Translations under genes and position numbers: made by a program | The notes under the pieces: generated by a model | What the model saw: the letters and a program-made list of their open reading frames with translations, nothing else | Database searches by the model: none | What the model was told of the DNA's origin: nothing | In this document: piece by piece, positions 47,069 through 56,188 of the stretch | Layout of the letters: every line of letters starts with the position of its first letter | Position numbering within the stretch: the first letter of the stretch is position 1 | Source of the DNA: Glaciimonas soli | Lineage (GTDB): Bacteria; Pseudomonadota; Gammaproteobacteria; Burkholderiales; Burkholderiaceae_D | Length of the DNA: 64,000 nucleotides | Direction of reading: 5' to 3' | Assembly: GCF_009497155.1 (NCBI RefSeq) | Contig: NZ_WINI01000001.1 | Coordinates: 124,001 to 188,000 of the forward strand

Positions 47069-49486
47069 ATGGATGGTTCAACGCAAAATTTTATCAAGGG
47101 TAGCTGGCTGCTGCGTCTGGTGGCAAGGTTGGAATTGACCTTGTTCAAGCGCCGTTTTGCGGTGCTGCTGACGTTCGGCGTATTCACGCTTTGCATGGCA
47201 GTACTGGCGCTAGGTTTACGTATGTCGGCAGGGTTTGAAAAGACGCTGCCGCAGCAACATGAATACATCAAGACGTTTAATCAATACCGGGAAGCACTGT
47301 TCGGCGCCAATCGCCTGATCGTGGTGGTACATGCGCGGCACGGTACGATCTGGAATCCGCCAGTGCTACGGCAATTGCTGGGCGTGACTGAGGCTGTGAA
47401 TTATCTGCAAGGAGTAGATCGCAGCAGCGTTATGTCACTATGGACACCGAATGTTTTTTTTACCGAAATCACGGAGGATGGTTTCAAAGCGATGCCGATT
47501 ACCGGCGGCGACATCATTCCAGAAAAACTGAATCCGCAAGTGATCTCCGACATTCGCGATCGGGTTGCTGCCGGTGGTTATCTCGGCAATCTGGTATCGC
47601 GCGATCAGACCAGTGCGATGGTGTTGGCGGAATTGCAGGATAGCGATCCGCAAACCCGCCAGCCGCTCGATTACCGCGCCTTTAATCAACTGCTGGAAAA
47701 CAAGGTGCGCAAGCATTTCGAAAATGCCGACGTCGAGATCCAGATCATCGGCTTCGCCAAGGCGATTGGCGATATAGGTGAGGAAGCCAGCCGGGTGACG
47801 GCTTTCTTCGGAATCGCCTTGCTGCTGACCGGGCTTTCGGTATATTGGTATTGCCGTTCCTGGCGACTGACACTGCTACCGCTGGTATGTTCCCTCAGTT
47901 CGCTGGTATGGCAGTTCGGCACCTTGAGACTGTTGGGTTTTGGTCTCGATCCGTTAGCGATTCTGGTGCCGTTTCTGGTATTTGCCATCGGCGTTTCGCA
48001 CGGTGTGCAGCAGATTAATTTCATTGTGCGTGAAATCGCCGACGGCAAGAATACCGAACTGGCGGCACGCCATAGTTTCACCGGATTGCTGATACCGGGA
48101 ACGCTGGCGCTGGTGACAGCATTCATCAGCTTCATTACGCTGACCCTGATTCCGATTCCGATGATACGTGAGCTGGCAATTGCGGCCTCGATAGGTGTCG
48201 GCTATAAAATTATTACCAATCTTGTGATGCTGCCGCTTGCCGCTTCGTATTTCAGCTTTTCGCAAGAATACGCGCAACGAGCCATCGGCCGCCGTGAACA
48301 GCACAGCCGCTGGCTCAGCTGGCTGGCACTGGTAGCACGCCCACGCAACGCCTGGATTGTTGTGGGGCTAGGCGTTGCCTTGTTCAGCGTAGCGGTCTGG
48401 CAAAGTCAGGGGCGTCACGTCGGCAGCTTGCAGGCTGGTGCCGACGAGTTGCGTCCCGAGGCACGCTTCAATCGTGACGCCGCCGATATTACGTCGCGGT
48501 TCAATGTCGGGCTGGATTGGCTGACAGTGGTGTTTGAAGTTGCGCCGAATGGCAAGCTGGACGCTTGCGCCCGTCCAGATGCACAGCTTTTCATGGATGA
48601 TTTTGCGCAGCAGATGGGCAGTGTTCCTGGTGTGATGTCGATACGCTCCGTGGCCGATGTACTGAAGGGTATCAATGCCGGACTCAACGAAGGTAATCCG
48701 AAGATGACCACCATCACCCGTGATGCGCGTGGACTGGGATCGCAATTCGGCAGCGCAAATGACCAGCTGCACGGCTTTTCTTCATCGGATTGTCGTGCCC
48801 AAGGTGTCAACCTGTACCTGAGCGATCACAAGGCAACTACCATCAAGGGTGTCGTCGCTGCGGTAGAGAAGTTTCGCCAGGCAAATCATTTGAGCGGAGT
48901 CAATATCCGTCTGGCCAGCGGTAACGCGGGCGTGCTGGCAGCGACCAATGAGGTCCTGGAAAAAAGCGAATTGCCGATGATGCTCTATGTGTACGCCGCC
49001 ATTTTGGTACTGGTGCTGCTGGCTTATCGCGACTGGCGTGCGATGCTGGCGTGTTGTTTGCCGTTGACGGTGGCAACCTGGCTTGGTTATTGGTTCATGA
49101 AAGATCTGAATATTGGCCTGACTGTGGCGACCCTACCGGTCATGGTGCTGGCCACCGGCATCGGCGTCGATTACGCTTTCTATATTTATAACCGCCTGCA
49201 ACTGCATCTGGGAGCGGGCATGAATATCAGCAATGCGGTCGAACGCGCCTTGCATGAAACCGGCGTTGCGACCATATTTACTGCGCTGACTCTGTCGATT
49301 GGCGTCGCCACCTGGTCGTTCTCGCCATTGCAGTTTCAGGCCGACATGGGCAAATTATTAACTTTCATGTTCCTGGTCAATATGGTGATGGCCGTGACCT
49401 TGCTGCCCGCTTTCGCAGTGGTGCTGGAATCCATTTTCCCGCGCCGCGCTGGCGCGGTACACACGTCATCGTTGGTTGCTCATTGA
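47069..49486 (+). CDS. MMPL/RND-family transporter
   Basis: An inner-membrane transporter of 805 residues, with twelve helices and two large periplasmic loops (about 45-230 and 450-630), resembling hopanoid or lipid transporters such as HpnN. The second half has the MMPL motif GIGVDYAFYIYNRL with its membrane aspartate, whereas the matching place in the first half reads IGVSHGVQQIN without an acidic residue. It begins 56 bases after DUF1302; the Ycf48-like gene follows eight bases after its stop. It is likely the energised step of the envelope system. Confidence 0.9.
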   Translation: MDGSTQNFIKGSWLLRLVARLELTLFKRRFAVLLTFGVFTLCMAVLALGLRMSAGFEKTLPQQHEYIKTFNQYREALFGANRLIVVVHARHGTIWNPPVLRQLLGVTEAVNYLQGVDRSSVMSLWTPNVFFTEITEDGFKAMPITGGDIIPEKLNPQVISDIRDRVAAGGYLGNLVSRDQTSAMVLAELQDSDPQTRQPLDYRAFNQLLENKVRKHFENADVEIQIIGFAKAIGDIGEEASRVTAFFGIALLLTGLSVYWYCRSWRLTLLPLVCSLSSLVWQFGTLRLLGFGLDPLAILVPFLVFAIGVSHGVQQINFIVREIADGKNTELAARHSFTGLLIPGTLALVTAFISFITLTLIPIPMIRELAIAASIGVGYKIITNLVMLPLAASYFSFSQEYAQRAIGRREQHSRWLSWLALVARPRNAWIVVGLGVALFSVAVWQSQGRHVGSLQAGADELRPEARFNRDAADITSRFNVGLDWLTVVFEVAPNGKLDACARPDAQLFMDDFAQQMGSVPGVMSIRSVADVLKGINAGLNEGNPKMTTITRDARGLGSQFGSANDQLHGFSSSDCRAQGVNLYLSDHKATTIKGVVAAVEKFRQANHLSGVNIRLASGNAGVLAATNEVLEKSELPMMLYVYAAILVLVLLAYRDWRAMLACCLPLTVATWLGYWFMKDLNIGLTVATLPVMVLATGIGVDYAFYIYNRLQLHLGAGMNISNAVERALHETGVATIFTALTLSIGVATWSFSPLQFQADMGKLLTFMFLVNMVMAVTLLPAFAVVLESIFPRRAGAVHTSSLVAH

Positions 49487-49494
49487 GGAAGCAC

Positions 49495-50541
49495 ATGTCA
49501 TCAATACTCAAAAATTCGCATGGAAATTTTGTTTCGTTTTCTATGGTGTTTTCCGGACTATTTTCCGCATTGATATTCGTTAGTGCAAATGTGGGTGCGG
49601 TCGAGCAGGCGCCATCCGATTGGCCGACTAACCGGCCCGCACAGTTGCAGCAACAAGCTGTCAGTACAGCGTTGCTGGCAGCGACAACCACGGCCAGCGG
49701 CAGGGTGATAGCGGTCGGTGATCATGGCGTGATTTTGCTGTCCGACGACGGCAAAAAATATCGTCAGGCGCACAGCGTACCGACACGTACCATGCTGACC
49801 TCGGTTACTTTTATCGACAATAAAACCGGTTGGGCTGCAGGTCATGACGGCGTAGTGCTTAAAACTGTCGATGGCGGTGAAAACTGGTCATTATTGCGTC
49901 AACAGTACGGCCAGGAACAACCGATATTGTCGATCTGGTTTGCCGATGCCAATCGGGGGCTGGCGGTGGGCTTATTCGGCATGGCCTTGAGCAGCAGCGA
50001 TGGCGGAGTCACATGGAGCGAAATCAAACTGAGCAGCGGCGATGCAGCAGACCGTCATCTGTACCGCATTGTTACTACCGGCACCGGCACCGTATTGATT
50101 ATTGCCGAGGCCGGTACGGTATTTCGATCTGAGGATGGCGGCAAGCATTGGGATGTGATCGATACCGGCGAAAAAGGCTCACTCTGGAGTGCCGTCACGT
50201 TTTCCGATAATGGCGTCAGCACAGTGGTTGCAGTCGGCATGCGCGGCCATATCATCCGCAGCAGCGATGATGGAAAAAGCTGGCAAGCAGTTAGCTCTGG
50301 CACCACCCAATCGCTGACCGATGTGATCCAGCTGTCCGATCATGAACTGGTGGCTGGCGGCATGGGTGGAACCTTGCTGCACAGCGAGGACGGCGGCCGC
50401 CATTTTACGCTGCGGCATAGCGCCGGCGATGAACCCATTACTGCGCTGGCCAAGATTGCAGGTAAAGGAGCAGCAACCCTGATACCGTTTTCGTTGGCTG
50501 GAGTGGTGAGCGTTGATGGCGACACAAAAGCGATCCAATAA
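49495..50541 (+). CDS. Ycf48-like / BNR-repeat exported protein
   Basis: A 348-residue protein with a signal peptide (cleavage near VGA-VEQ, about residue 36) and a seven-bladed beta-propeller made of repeated SxDGGxxW units, for example TVDGGENW, SSDGGVTW, SEDGGKHW and SSDDGKSW. This is the photosynthesis system II assembly factor Ycf48-like family, which in bacteria often follows MMPL genes. ATG 49495 has GAGGA six bases before it. It may assist assembly or act as a periplasmic accessory of the transporter; it closes the eight-gene run. Confidence 0.88.
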   Translation: MSSILKNSHGNFVSFSMVFSGLFSALIFVSANVGAVEQAPSDWPTNRPAQLQQQAVSTALLAATTTASGRVIAVGDHGVILLSDDGKKYRQAHSVPTRTMLTSVTFIDNKTGWAAGHDGVVLKTVDGGENWSLLRQQYGQEQPILSIWFADANRGLAVGLFGMALSSSDGGVTWSEIKLSSGDAADRHLYRIVTTGTGTVLIIAEAGTVFRSEDGGKHWDVIDTGEKGSLWSAVTFSDNGVSTVVAVGMRGHIIRSSDDGKSWQAVSSGTTQSLTDVIQLSDHELVAGGMGGTLLHSEDGGRHFTLRHSAGDEPITALAKIAGKGAATLIPFSLAGVVSVDGDTKAIQ

Positions 50542-50746
50542 ATCATCAGAAGTTGACACGCTAGCGGACGAGTATTGAAAATTATTGAAAATTTGTGAGG
50601 AATAGGGAAGGGAGGAGTACTTAGTTGCGTGACTGAGATAACGGCAATACGGGAACAAAATTAAGTTGAGCGACGATTCTTATTTTCTTTCTTATTTTTT
50701 TGGTGTGGCGTCGCTATACAAATTAGCGGGAGCTTGATGTGAATGG

Positions 50747-50786
50747 CAAAAAAATGAGGGCATGGATCGGTCTGATCCATGCCCTC
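50747..50786 (-). terminator. Intrinsic terminator of the pirin-doxX transcript
   Basis: A perfect 13-base stem GAGGGCATGGATC (50756-50768) / GATCCATGCCCTC (50774-50786) has a five-base loop. On the minus strand it is followed by ATTTTTTT. It therefore ends the minus-strand transcript coming from doxX, 46 bases past its stop. The stem could also brake the + strand transcript, but no T-run lies on that side. Confidence 0.88.
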
Positions 50787-50832
50787 CAGGAAATTGCGGG
50801 TCGGTTTTGCCCGTAGTCCCGTTGTGCCGTGG

Positions 50833-51255
50833 TCAGGTGTGTTGCCCGGCTGGTGCTAAGGCTTGCCTGCCCGACGCACTGTCGAGGCTGACCGGACCGG
50901 CGCCGAAGTAGGCAATGTTGAGCAAACCACCCATCAACATGACGTTCTTGAGGAAGTGGATCATTTGGTTCTGATCCGCAAAGTTGTGATGGAAGAAGAT
51001 AGCGGTCGCCAATGTGAACAAGGCCATCAAGGGGGCAACCAGGTGCGTGCGGTAGCCTAGCAGGAGTAAGGTGCCGCCACCAGCTTCCATCAGCACCGCG
51101 ATGGCAAATCCTAATCCCGCCAGCGGCAAGCCGACGCTGGTAATGTAACCGACGGTAGCAGCATAGGAAGTCAGTTTTCCAATGCCGCTCATGATGAAAG
51201 GTACGCCAATGAGGATACGGCCGATCAAAGGCAGATATTTGTTGGGTGTGTACAT
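50833..51255 (-). CDS. DoxX family membrane protein
   Basis: A 140-residue inner-membrane protein with four helices. DoxX-family signature text: GRILIGVPFIMSGIGKL near the N-terminus and GFAIAVLMEAGGGTLLLLGYRTHLVAPLMALF in the middle. Members are linked with thiosulfate oxidation or oxidative stress complexes; for this one the role is unknown. The start follows AGGAGCACATC. It lies 55 bases after the pirin gene on the same strand, with a short A5T2 repeat in between. Confidence 0.88.
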   Translation of the reverse strand: MYTPNKYLPLIGRILIGVPFIMSGIGKLTSYAATVGYITSVGLPLAGLGFAIAVLMEAGGGTLLLLGYRTHLVAPLMALFTLATAIFFHHNFADQNQMIHFLKNVMLMGGLLNIAYFGAGPVSLDSASGRQALAPAGQHT

Positions 51256-51267
51256 GATGTGCTCCTA

Positions 51268-51288
51268 AAAAATTAAAAATTAAAAATT
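51268..51288. repeat. Three perfect copies of a 7-bp A5T2 repeat
   Basis: AAAAATT is repeated three times in a row, flanked by further A-rich sequence up to 51300. It forms the leader just before the ribosome-binding site of doxX on the minus strand, within the pirin-doxX gap. Slippage could change the leader length. Confidence 0.7.
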
Positions 51289-51310
51289 AAAAAAATAAAA
51301 ACAGCGAAAA

Positions 51311-52009
51311 TCAAACTGCATCGACAAGAACAACTTCCGCATCGCCGATTGCTGCGACGATGATCTTTGAAACATCTTTGACCGCGATGCCGTCGCGTGC
51401 ATCAAGGCGCAATCCGTTGACCAAAACCGTGCCGCGCGCAACCACCAGATAGACGTAGCGAGAACCGCCGATTTGATAGTCCAAAGACTGGCCGCTTGAG
51501 ATCGTCGCGCCAAGCACGCGGGCGTCCGCTTCGATTGCAATGGCTTGCTTATCGTCGGGCATGCCACTCGCCAGCACTATCCAGCGATTAGCCCGTTCGG
51601 CCTTGGGGAACGGCTTCGTCGACCAGCGTGGCGCGATACCGAGGCGACGCGGGCGCAGCCAGATTTGGAAAAGCTTCAGCGGTACGCTACCTGGATTGGT
51701 TTCCGAATGGCGAATGCCGCTGCCTGCAGAAAATGCCTGAACGTTACCTGCTGAAATCTGTCCGCGCCCGCCGGAATTGTCGACGTGTTCGAGCAGACCT
51801 TCCCTGACATAAGTCACGATTTCCATGTCGCGATGGCCATGCATCGGAAACCCTGTGCCAGGTGCCACCTCGTCGTCATTCAAGACGATCAGGCTGCCCA
51901 ACGGCGCGTGTGCCGCGTTGTTGTATCCATCGAGTGCGAAATGATGTTTGGCCTTTAGCCAGGTCAAGTCGCTGCTGGCGAGTGAATCCAAGTTTCGAAT
52001 TTGTAACAT
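51311..52009 (-). CDS. Pirin-family protein (YhaK-like)
   Basis: A 232-residue cupin-fold protein of the pirin family. The N-terminal cupin has the metal ligands HGHRDMEIVTYV (near residues 58-69) and IRHSETNPG (near 99); the second cupin is degenerate. Family members act as quercetin dioxygenases or redox-sensing cofactors. ATG 52009 follows GGAGAACAGC on the minus strand; the ATG at 52021 is not supported by a ribosome-binding site. It diverges from a LysR gene and precedes doxX. Confidence 0.88.
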   Translation of the reverse strand: MLQIRNLDSLASSDLTWLKAKHHFALDGYNNAAHAPLGSLIVLNDDEVAPGTGFPMHGHRDMEIVTYVREGLLEHVDNSGGRGQISAGNVQAFSAGSGIRHSETNPGSVPLKLFQIWLRPRRLGIAPRWSTKPFPKAERANRWIVLASGMPDDKQAIAIEADARVLGATISSGQSLDYQIGGSRYVYLVVARGTVLVNGLRLDARDGIAVKDVSKIIVAAIGDAEVVLVDAV

Positions 52010-52167
52010 GCTGTTCTCCATGAGTCGTCAAGTTGGTGCGCAGTGCACCTTACGAGCTGATGAATACAGCATAATCCAGCAACAAATTAAGATTAATGGC
52101 TTGAAATAGAATTGATATTTGTCGAAAATAGAAAAATAAACGGAAATCGGACGATGGGAGAGTAAGC

Positions 52168-53109
52168 ATGGCACCGATCAATGACCTGAATAATCTTGTC
52201 TTTTTTGTCAAAGTCGTCGATGCAGGCAGCTATTCTGCTGCAGCCGAGGCGCTCGACATGCAGACGTCCAAGCTGAGTCGACGCGTCAGTGCGTTGGAAA
52301 CGGAGTTGGGGGTGCGCTTGCTTAACCGTACTACGCGCAGGCTCTCTCTGACTGAGATCGGCAAGACATTTTATGGCCATTGCGTGGCCTTGATTGCGGA
52401 AGCGCAATCGGCAAAGGATGCCGTACATCAAACGCTTTCTTCGCCACAGGGACTAGTGCGTCTGAGCTGCCCGGTTGGTCTGCTGCAAGGAGGCGTGGCC
52501 GACATCCTCGCCAAATTTCTGGTCGCGGAACCGCAGGTACGCGTCGCGCTCGACGCAACTAATCGTCGCGTTGACGTTGTCGATGAAGGCATCGACATCG
52601 CCATCCGTGTCCGGGTGCCACCTTTTGAAGACTCCGATCTCGCCATGCGCACCTTCGGGCCGTCGAAAATGATCCTCGTCGCCAGCACGCGACTGGTACA
52701 AGAACTAGGCATGCCTGTTCATCTTGCGGACGTGGCGCGCATGCCGATTGTCGCCATGGGCTATGCCGGTGACAAGGTCACATGGCGCTTTCAAGATAAG
52801 GACAACAAAACTCAAGAGCTGGTGCACACACCGCGACTGCACACCGACGACCTGCTCACGCTACGCTCTGCTGCACTACGGGGCATAGGCGTAGCCTGCG
52901 TGCCCGCGCTTGCGGTGATGACGGAATTGAGAGCAGGCATGCTAATCAGACTGCTGCCGCACTTGAGTACACGTTCGGGCATCATCCATGCCATATTTCC
53001 GTCACGGCGCGGGATGATTCCTGCGGTCAGAAGCTTGCTCGATTTTCTGGCTGCCGAACTGGCTGAGAGTTCCTGGCAGTCTTTGATGCAGGAAGACGAG
53101 GACAAGTAG
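52168..53109 (+). CDS. LysR-family regulator, divergent from pirin-doxX
   Basis: A 313-residue LysR regulator: winged helix (AGSYSAAAEALDMQTSKLSRRVSALE, about 17-42) and an effector-binding domain (about 90-300). A GGGAGAG ribosome-binding site precedes the ATG. The 158-base gap to the divergent pirin gene should contain its binding sites, consistent with control of the pirin-doxX pair. The effector may be an electrophile or phenolic compound, as for similar regulators, but this is inference. Confidence 0.9.
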   Translation: MAPINDLNNLVFFVKVVDAGSYSAAAEALDMQTSKLSRRVSALETELGVRLLNRTTRRLSLTEIGKTFYGHCVALIAEAQSAKDAVHQTLSSPQGLVRLSCPVGLLQGGVADILAKFLVAEPQVRVALDATNRRVDVVDEGIDIAIRVRVPPFEDSDLAMRTFGPSKMILVASTRLVQELGMPVHLADVARMPIVAMGYAGDKVTWRFQDKDNKTQELVHTPRLHTDDLLTLRSAALRGIGVACVPALAVMTELRAGMLIRLLPHLSTRSGIIHAIFPSRRGMIPAVRSLLDFLAAELAESSWQSLMQEDEDK

Positions 53110-53200
53110 GCAAACGGCTGGCAATTGGCACGCAATTGTCCATCTGGTAGAAACCGGATATGATCGATTTATCCATCGACTACGACGCTATTCATTTCCC

Positions 53201-54157
53201 ATGCTTGACGGTGTATCGCTTGATCAATTGCGAACCTTTATCACCGCGGCCGATGAGGGCAGCTTCTCTGCTGCGTCGCGCAAACTGTATAGAGCGCAGT
53301 CGGTCATCAGCCAAACCATCAGTAATCTTGAGCAGCAGATAGACGTCGAACTGTTTGACCGATCTGGTCGTTACCCAAAACTGACGCCGGCCGGCGTTGT
53401 GCTGCTTGCCGATGCGCGAAATATCGTGACAAACGTTGATCTGCTGAAGGCGCGCGCGAAAGGCATATCAGCTGGGTTAGAGCCGGAGTTATCCGTCGTC
53501 GTCGATGTCATGTATCCGATTGCTGCGGTGACGCAAGTCGCAAAAGAATTCAGGCTGCAGTATCCCGGTGTCGCGCTGCGCGTCTATGTTGAAGCGTTAG
53601 GGGGCGCCGTGCAGCCTGTCCTCGATGAGCGCTGTAGTGTTGGAATCGTCGGTTCGCTGCCGCATATTCCACCGAAGATTGCTTATGAGCGACTCACCGG
53701 CGTGACTTTTCTCATGCTCTGCGCCAGTGACCATCCGTTAGCTTCGTACAGTGGCAAGATTCCTAAGGATGTCTTGGCGATGCACACGCAAATTGTTTTG
53801 ACGGACCGGTCGGATCTGTCAAAAGGCCGTGAGTTTGGCGTGATGTCGCCTTTGACTTGGCGGCTAGGCGATCTCTTTGCCAAACATCATTTCCTCTTGA
53901 ACGGTCTGGGATGGGGCGGTATGCCGCTGCATATCGTACGCGACGATATTGAAAACGGACGCTTGTCCGTACTGCAGATCGAAGATGTTCCTCCCGAAGG
54001 AACGATTTTGCCAATGTCCGCCATCTGGCAGACTTCGTCGCCCCCGGGGCCCGCCGGGCGCTGGTTCATCGAGCGCTTGAAGCAAATACCCACCCCAGCG
54101 AGCACAATTCCCGCAGCAAAATCACCAGGCAAAAACGCCATCAAATCGAAGTTGTAG
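53201..54157 (+). CDS. LysR-family regulator
   Basis: A 318-residue LysR regulator with the winged helix at about residues 18-45 (EGSFSAASRKLYRAQSVISQTISNLE) and an effector domain to about 290. No good ribosome-binding site precedes ATG 53201. It is tandem to another LysR gene 91 bases upstream; the two are not close copies. It precedes a pirin, an NADP-type reductase and an SDR, so it may control that + strand set. Confidence 0.87.
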   Translation: MLDGVSLDQLRTFITAADEGSFSAASRKLYRAQSVISQTISNLEQQIDVELFDRSGRYPKLTPAGVVLLADARNIVTNVDLLKARAKGISAGLEPELSVVVDVMYPIAAVTQVAKEFRLQYPGVALRVYVEALGGAVQPVLDERCSVGIVGSLPHIPPKIAYERLTGVTFLMLCASDHPLASYSGKIPKDVLAMHTQIVLTDRSDLSKGREFGVMSPLTWRLGDLFAKHHFLLNGLGWGGMPLHIVRDDIENGRLSVLQIEDVPPEGTILPMSAIWQTSSPPGPAGRWFIERLKQIPTPASTIPAAKSPGKNAIKSKL

Positions 54158-54505
54158 TTATCGGTTTCGTACTCATCCTTCGCGCCTTTGATTTCGACAT
54201 TTCCCCCAGAAGATATTCAGACGACAGCGACATTTCATAGTCAGCGAAGTCAGATCGTCAATTCCGCTCATCCCGCTACCGTTCGAAATTAACGAGGATC
54301 GCAGACGCGGCAAAACGGTCGCCGTTATCCATCTGTTAAACCGATGGTTAGCATCCAAATATTTCGTCTATTCAGATGAATTGCGCAGATCTATTCTTTC
54401 ATCAACGCTTCACCTCCAATTCGACATTTAGCTGTATCAAGGTGTGATTATCGAACTGGCAAGAGCTGCGGCAAATCCGATTATGAAACTTATGGCATGG
54501 AGAAA
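54158..54505. other. Intergenic region of about 340 bases, no recognised gene
   Basis: This lies between the LysR gene and the second pirin gene. Open frames here are short, without ribosome-binding sites or protein-like text. No terminator with a U-tract was seen. It must contain the promoter for the pirin-reductase-SDR set unless these are cotranscribed with the LysR gene. Confidence 0.45.
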
Positions 54506-54508
54506 ATG

Positions 54509-55378
54509 ATGACCATACACACAGAATCCACGCAATTTGAGCGTGACAGTCAACGGCAGCGCAAAGTGATACTGCGCACCCGCGGACATGCGCACGGCGC
54601 GATTACCCGACTGGTCAGTCCGGGCGATGTCGGCGAACTGATCAAGCCGTTCGTATTTCTTGATCATTTCGAAGCCGACGCGGCAAATGCCCCCAAGTTC
54701 GGATTCCATCCCCATTCCGGCATCGCGACACTGACGCTGATCATGTCGGGTCAGGCCTTCTACAAGGAAACGACCGGGCGCGAGGGCATTATCGACACGG
54801 GTGGTGTCGAATGGATGCGTGCAAGCAGCGGCGTCTGGCACACCGGCGGATTGTATGGCAAGGAGCGCGGGAAAGGATTTCAGCTTTGGGTCGCGATGCC
54901 GCCGGAATTTGAATTGGCCGAACCGCACAGCCAGTATCTTGACGCTTCCGCCTTTGAGGCAGTTGGCCCCGCTCGAATCATCATGGGCGAATACGAAGGG
55001 CACAAAAGCATCGTTGCAGCACCGGCGGGTATGACCTACCTCGATGTGCGGCTGAAGGCGGGTGAACGCTGGCGCTTCGTTCCGCCCAAAGAGCACGATG
55101 TGGCATGGATCGCCGTTGCTGAAGGAGAAGTGTCGGCAACAGAACACATTACATCAGGTGAACTCGCCGTGTTTGATGAATCCGAAGACGAAATCCATTT
55201 TGAAGCAAATTCCGACACGCGCTTCGTTCTCGGCTCTGCCATCAAGCATCCTTACGATTTGATCACCGGTTTTTACTCTGTTCACACCAATGCGGCCGCA
55301 CTGTCGCAAGGTGAAAGCAACATCACGCAGATAGGCAGGCGGTTGCACGCGCAAGGCGTCTTCGAACAGACACGATAA
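54509..55378 (+). CDS. Pirin-family protein
   Basis: A 289-residue bicupin protein. The first cupin carries the metal-binding HPHSGIATLTLIMSG near residue 71 and WHTGG near 111; the second cupin (about 165-280) is less conserved. This is the classical pirin / YhhW-like type and differs from the smaller pirin at 51-52 kb. ATG 54509 lies six bases after GGAG; ATG 54506 and 54497 are in-frame alternatives. An NADP-type reductase gene follows after 58 bases. Confidence 0.87.
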   Translation: MTIHTESTQFERDSQRQRKVILRTRGHAHGAITRLVSPGDVGELIKPFVFLDHFEADAANAPKFGFHPHSGIATLTLIMSGQAFYKETTGREGIIDTGGVEWMRASSGVWHTGGLYGKERGKGFQLWVAMPPEFELAEPHSQYLDASAFEAVGPARIIMGEYEGHKSIVAAPAGMTYLDVRLKAGERWRFVPPKEHDVAWIAVAEGEVSATEHITSGELAVFDESEDEIHFEANSDTRFVLGSAIKHPYDLITGFYSVHTNAAALSQGESNITQIGRRLHAQGVFEQTR

Positions 55379-55436
55379 AGGCAGATAGAAATGGCCACGG
55401 CGGCCTAAGCCGAATCAATTTATAGAGGAGTAAATC

Positions 55437-56081
55437 ATGAACATTGGCATTATTGGTGCAGGCGCGCTCGGATCCAACATTGCACGGGCATTCGCCAAAG
55501 CAGGCATACCAGCCGTCATCTCCAACAGTCGAGGGCCCGAATCCCTTGCTGAATTGGTCAAAGAGCTGGCTCCCACGATCAAAGCCGGCACGACGGAAGC
55601 CGCCGCGAAGGCTGACATCGTCGTCGTCGCCATTCGCTGGGCAGACGTAAAGCGTGTGCTTGACCAACTACCTGCCTGGAACGGACGCATCGTCGTCGAC
55701 GCCACCAACCCCGTCGAATGGATAGACCCGGATTCCCCAGACGCGAAGGATCCGACCAATCCGCTGGCCACATACGGCATTAAGGCGGTTGATCTCGGCG
55801 GCCGCCATTCGAGTAGCGTGGTCCGTGAGATCGTTCACGGCGCACATCTCGTCAAGGCATTCAATCACCTCGATGCGCGTGCTCTTGCAGAACCGGAAAC
55901 ATCGGGTGGACGCCGAGTGCTTTTCTATTCTGGCGACGACACCGAAGCCAAAACGACTGTCCGCGCCTTATTGGAGAAGATCGGCTTCGTTGGCGTTGAT
56001 CTCGGCACGCTGGATGCAGGCGGACCACTGACATCGTTGCCGTTCGGCGCATTGGGCGGGGCTGGCTTCATCAAAATCTGA
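55437..56081 (+). CDS. NADPH-dependent F420 reductase-like / NAD(P)-binding protein
   Basis: A 214-residue Rossmann-fold protein. The dinucleotide-binding loop NIGIIGAGALGSNIARAFAKAG is at residues 2-23, and SNSRG near 30 is typical of the NADP-reductase (coenzyme F420-dependent) family also found in bacteria that lack F420. Later text VVVVAIRWADV and VVDATNP match the family. A GAGGAG site precedes the ATG. The acceptor is unknown; link with pirin and an SDR suggests quinone or aldehyde chemistry, by inference. Confidence 0.85.
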   Translation: MNIGIIGAGALGSNIARAFAKAGIPAVISNSRGPESLAELVKELAPTIKAGTTEAAAKADIVVVAIRWADVKRVLDQLPAWNGRIVVDATNPVEWIDPDSPDAKDPTNPLATYGIKAVDLGGRHSSSVVREIVHGAHLVKAFNHLDARALAEPETSGGRRVLFYSGDDTEAKTTVRALLEKIGFVGVDLGTLDAGGPLTSLPFGALGGAGFIKI

Positions 56082-56103
56082 GGCGACGAATGGTCGCGAC
56101 TTA

Positions 56104-56148
56104 CCCCGATAGCGTAGCCGTGTTCGTCGTATCGGCTAGCTATTGGGG
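56104..56148. other. Imperfect hairpin after the reductase gene
   Basis: CCCCGATAGCGTAGCCG (56104-56120) pairs with CGGCTAGCTATTGGGG (56133-56148) apart from one bulge and one mismatch. It lies in the short gap before the SDR gene. No U-tract follows, so it may be a weak terminator or an mRNA-stabilising stem. Confidence 0.45.
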
Positions 56149-56188
56149 ATGCGCGGCCTCTAATTAATGTTGATTTAGGAGTGTAGAA

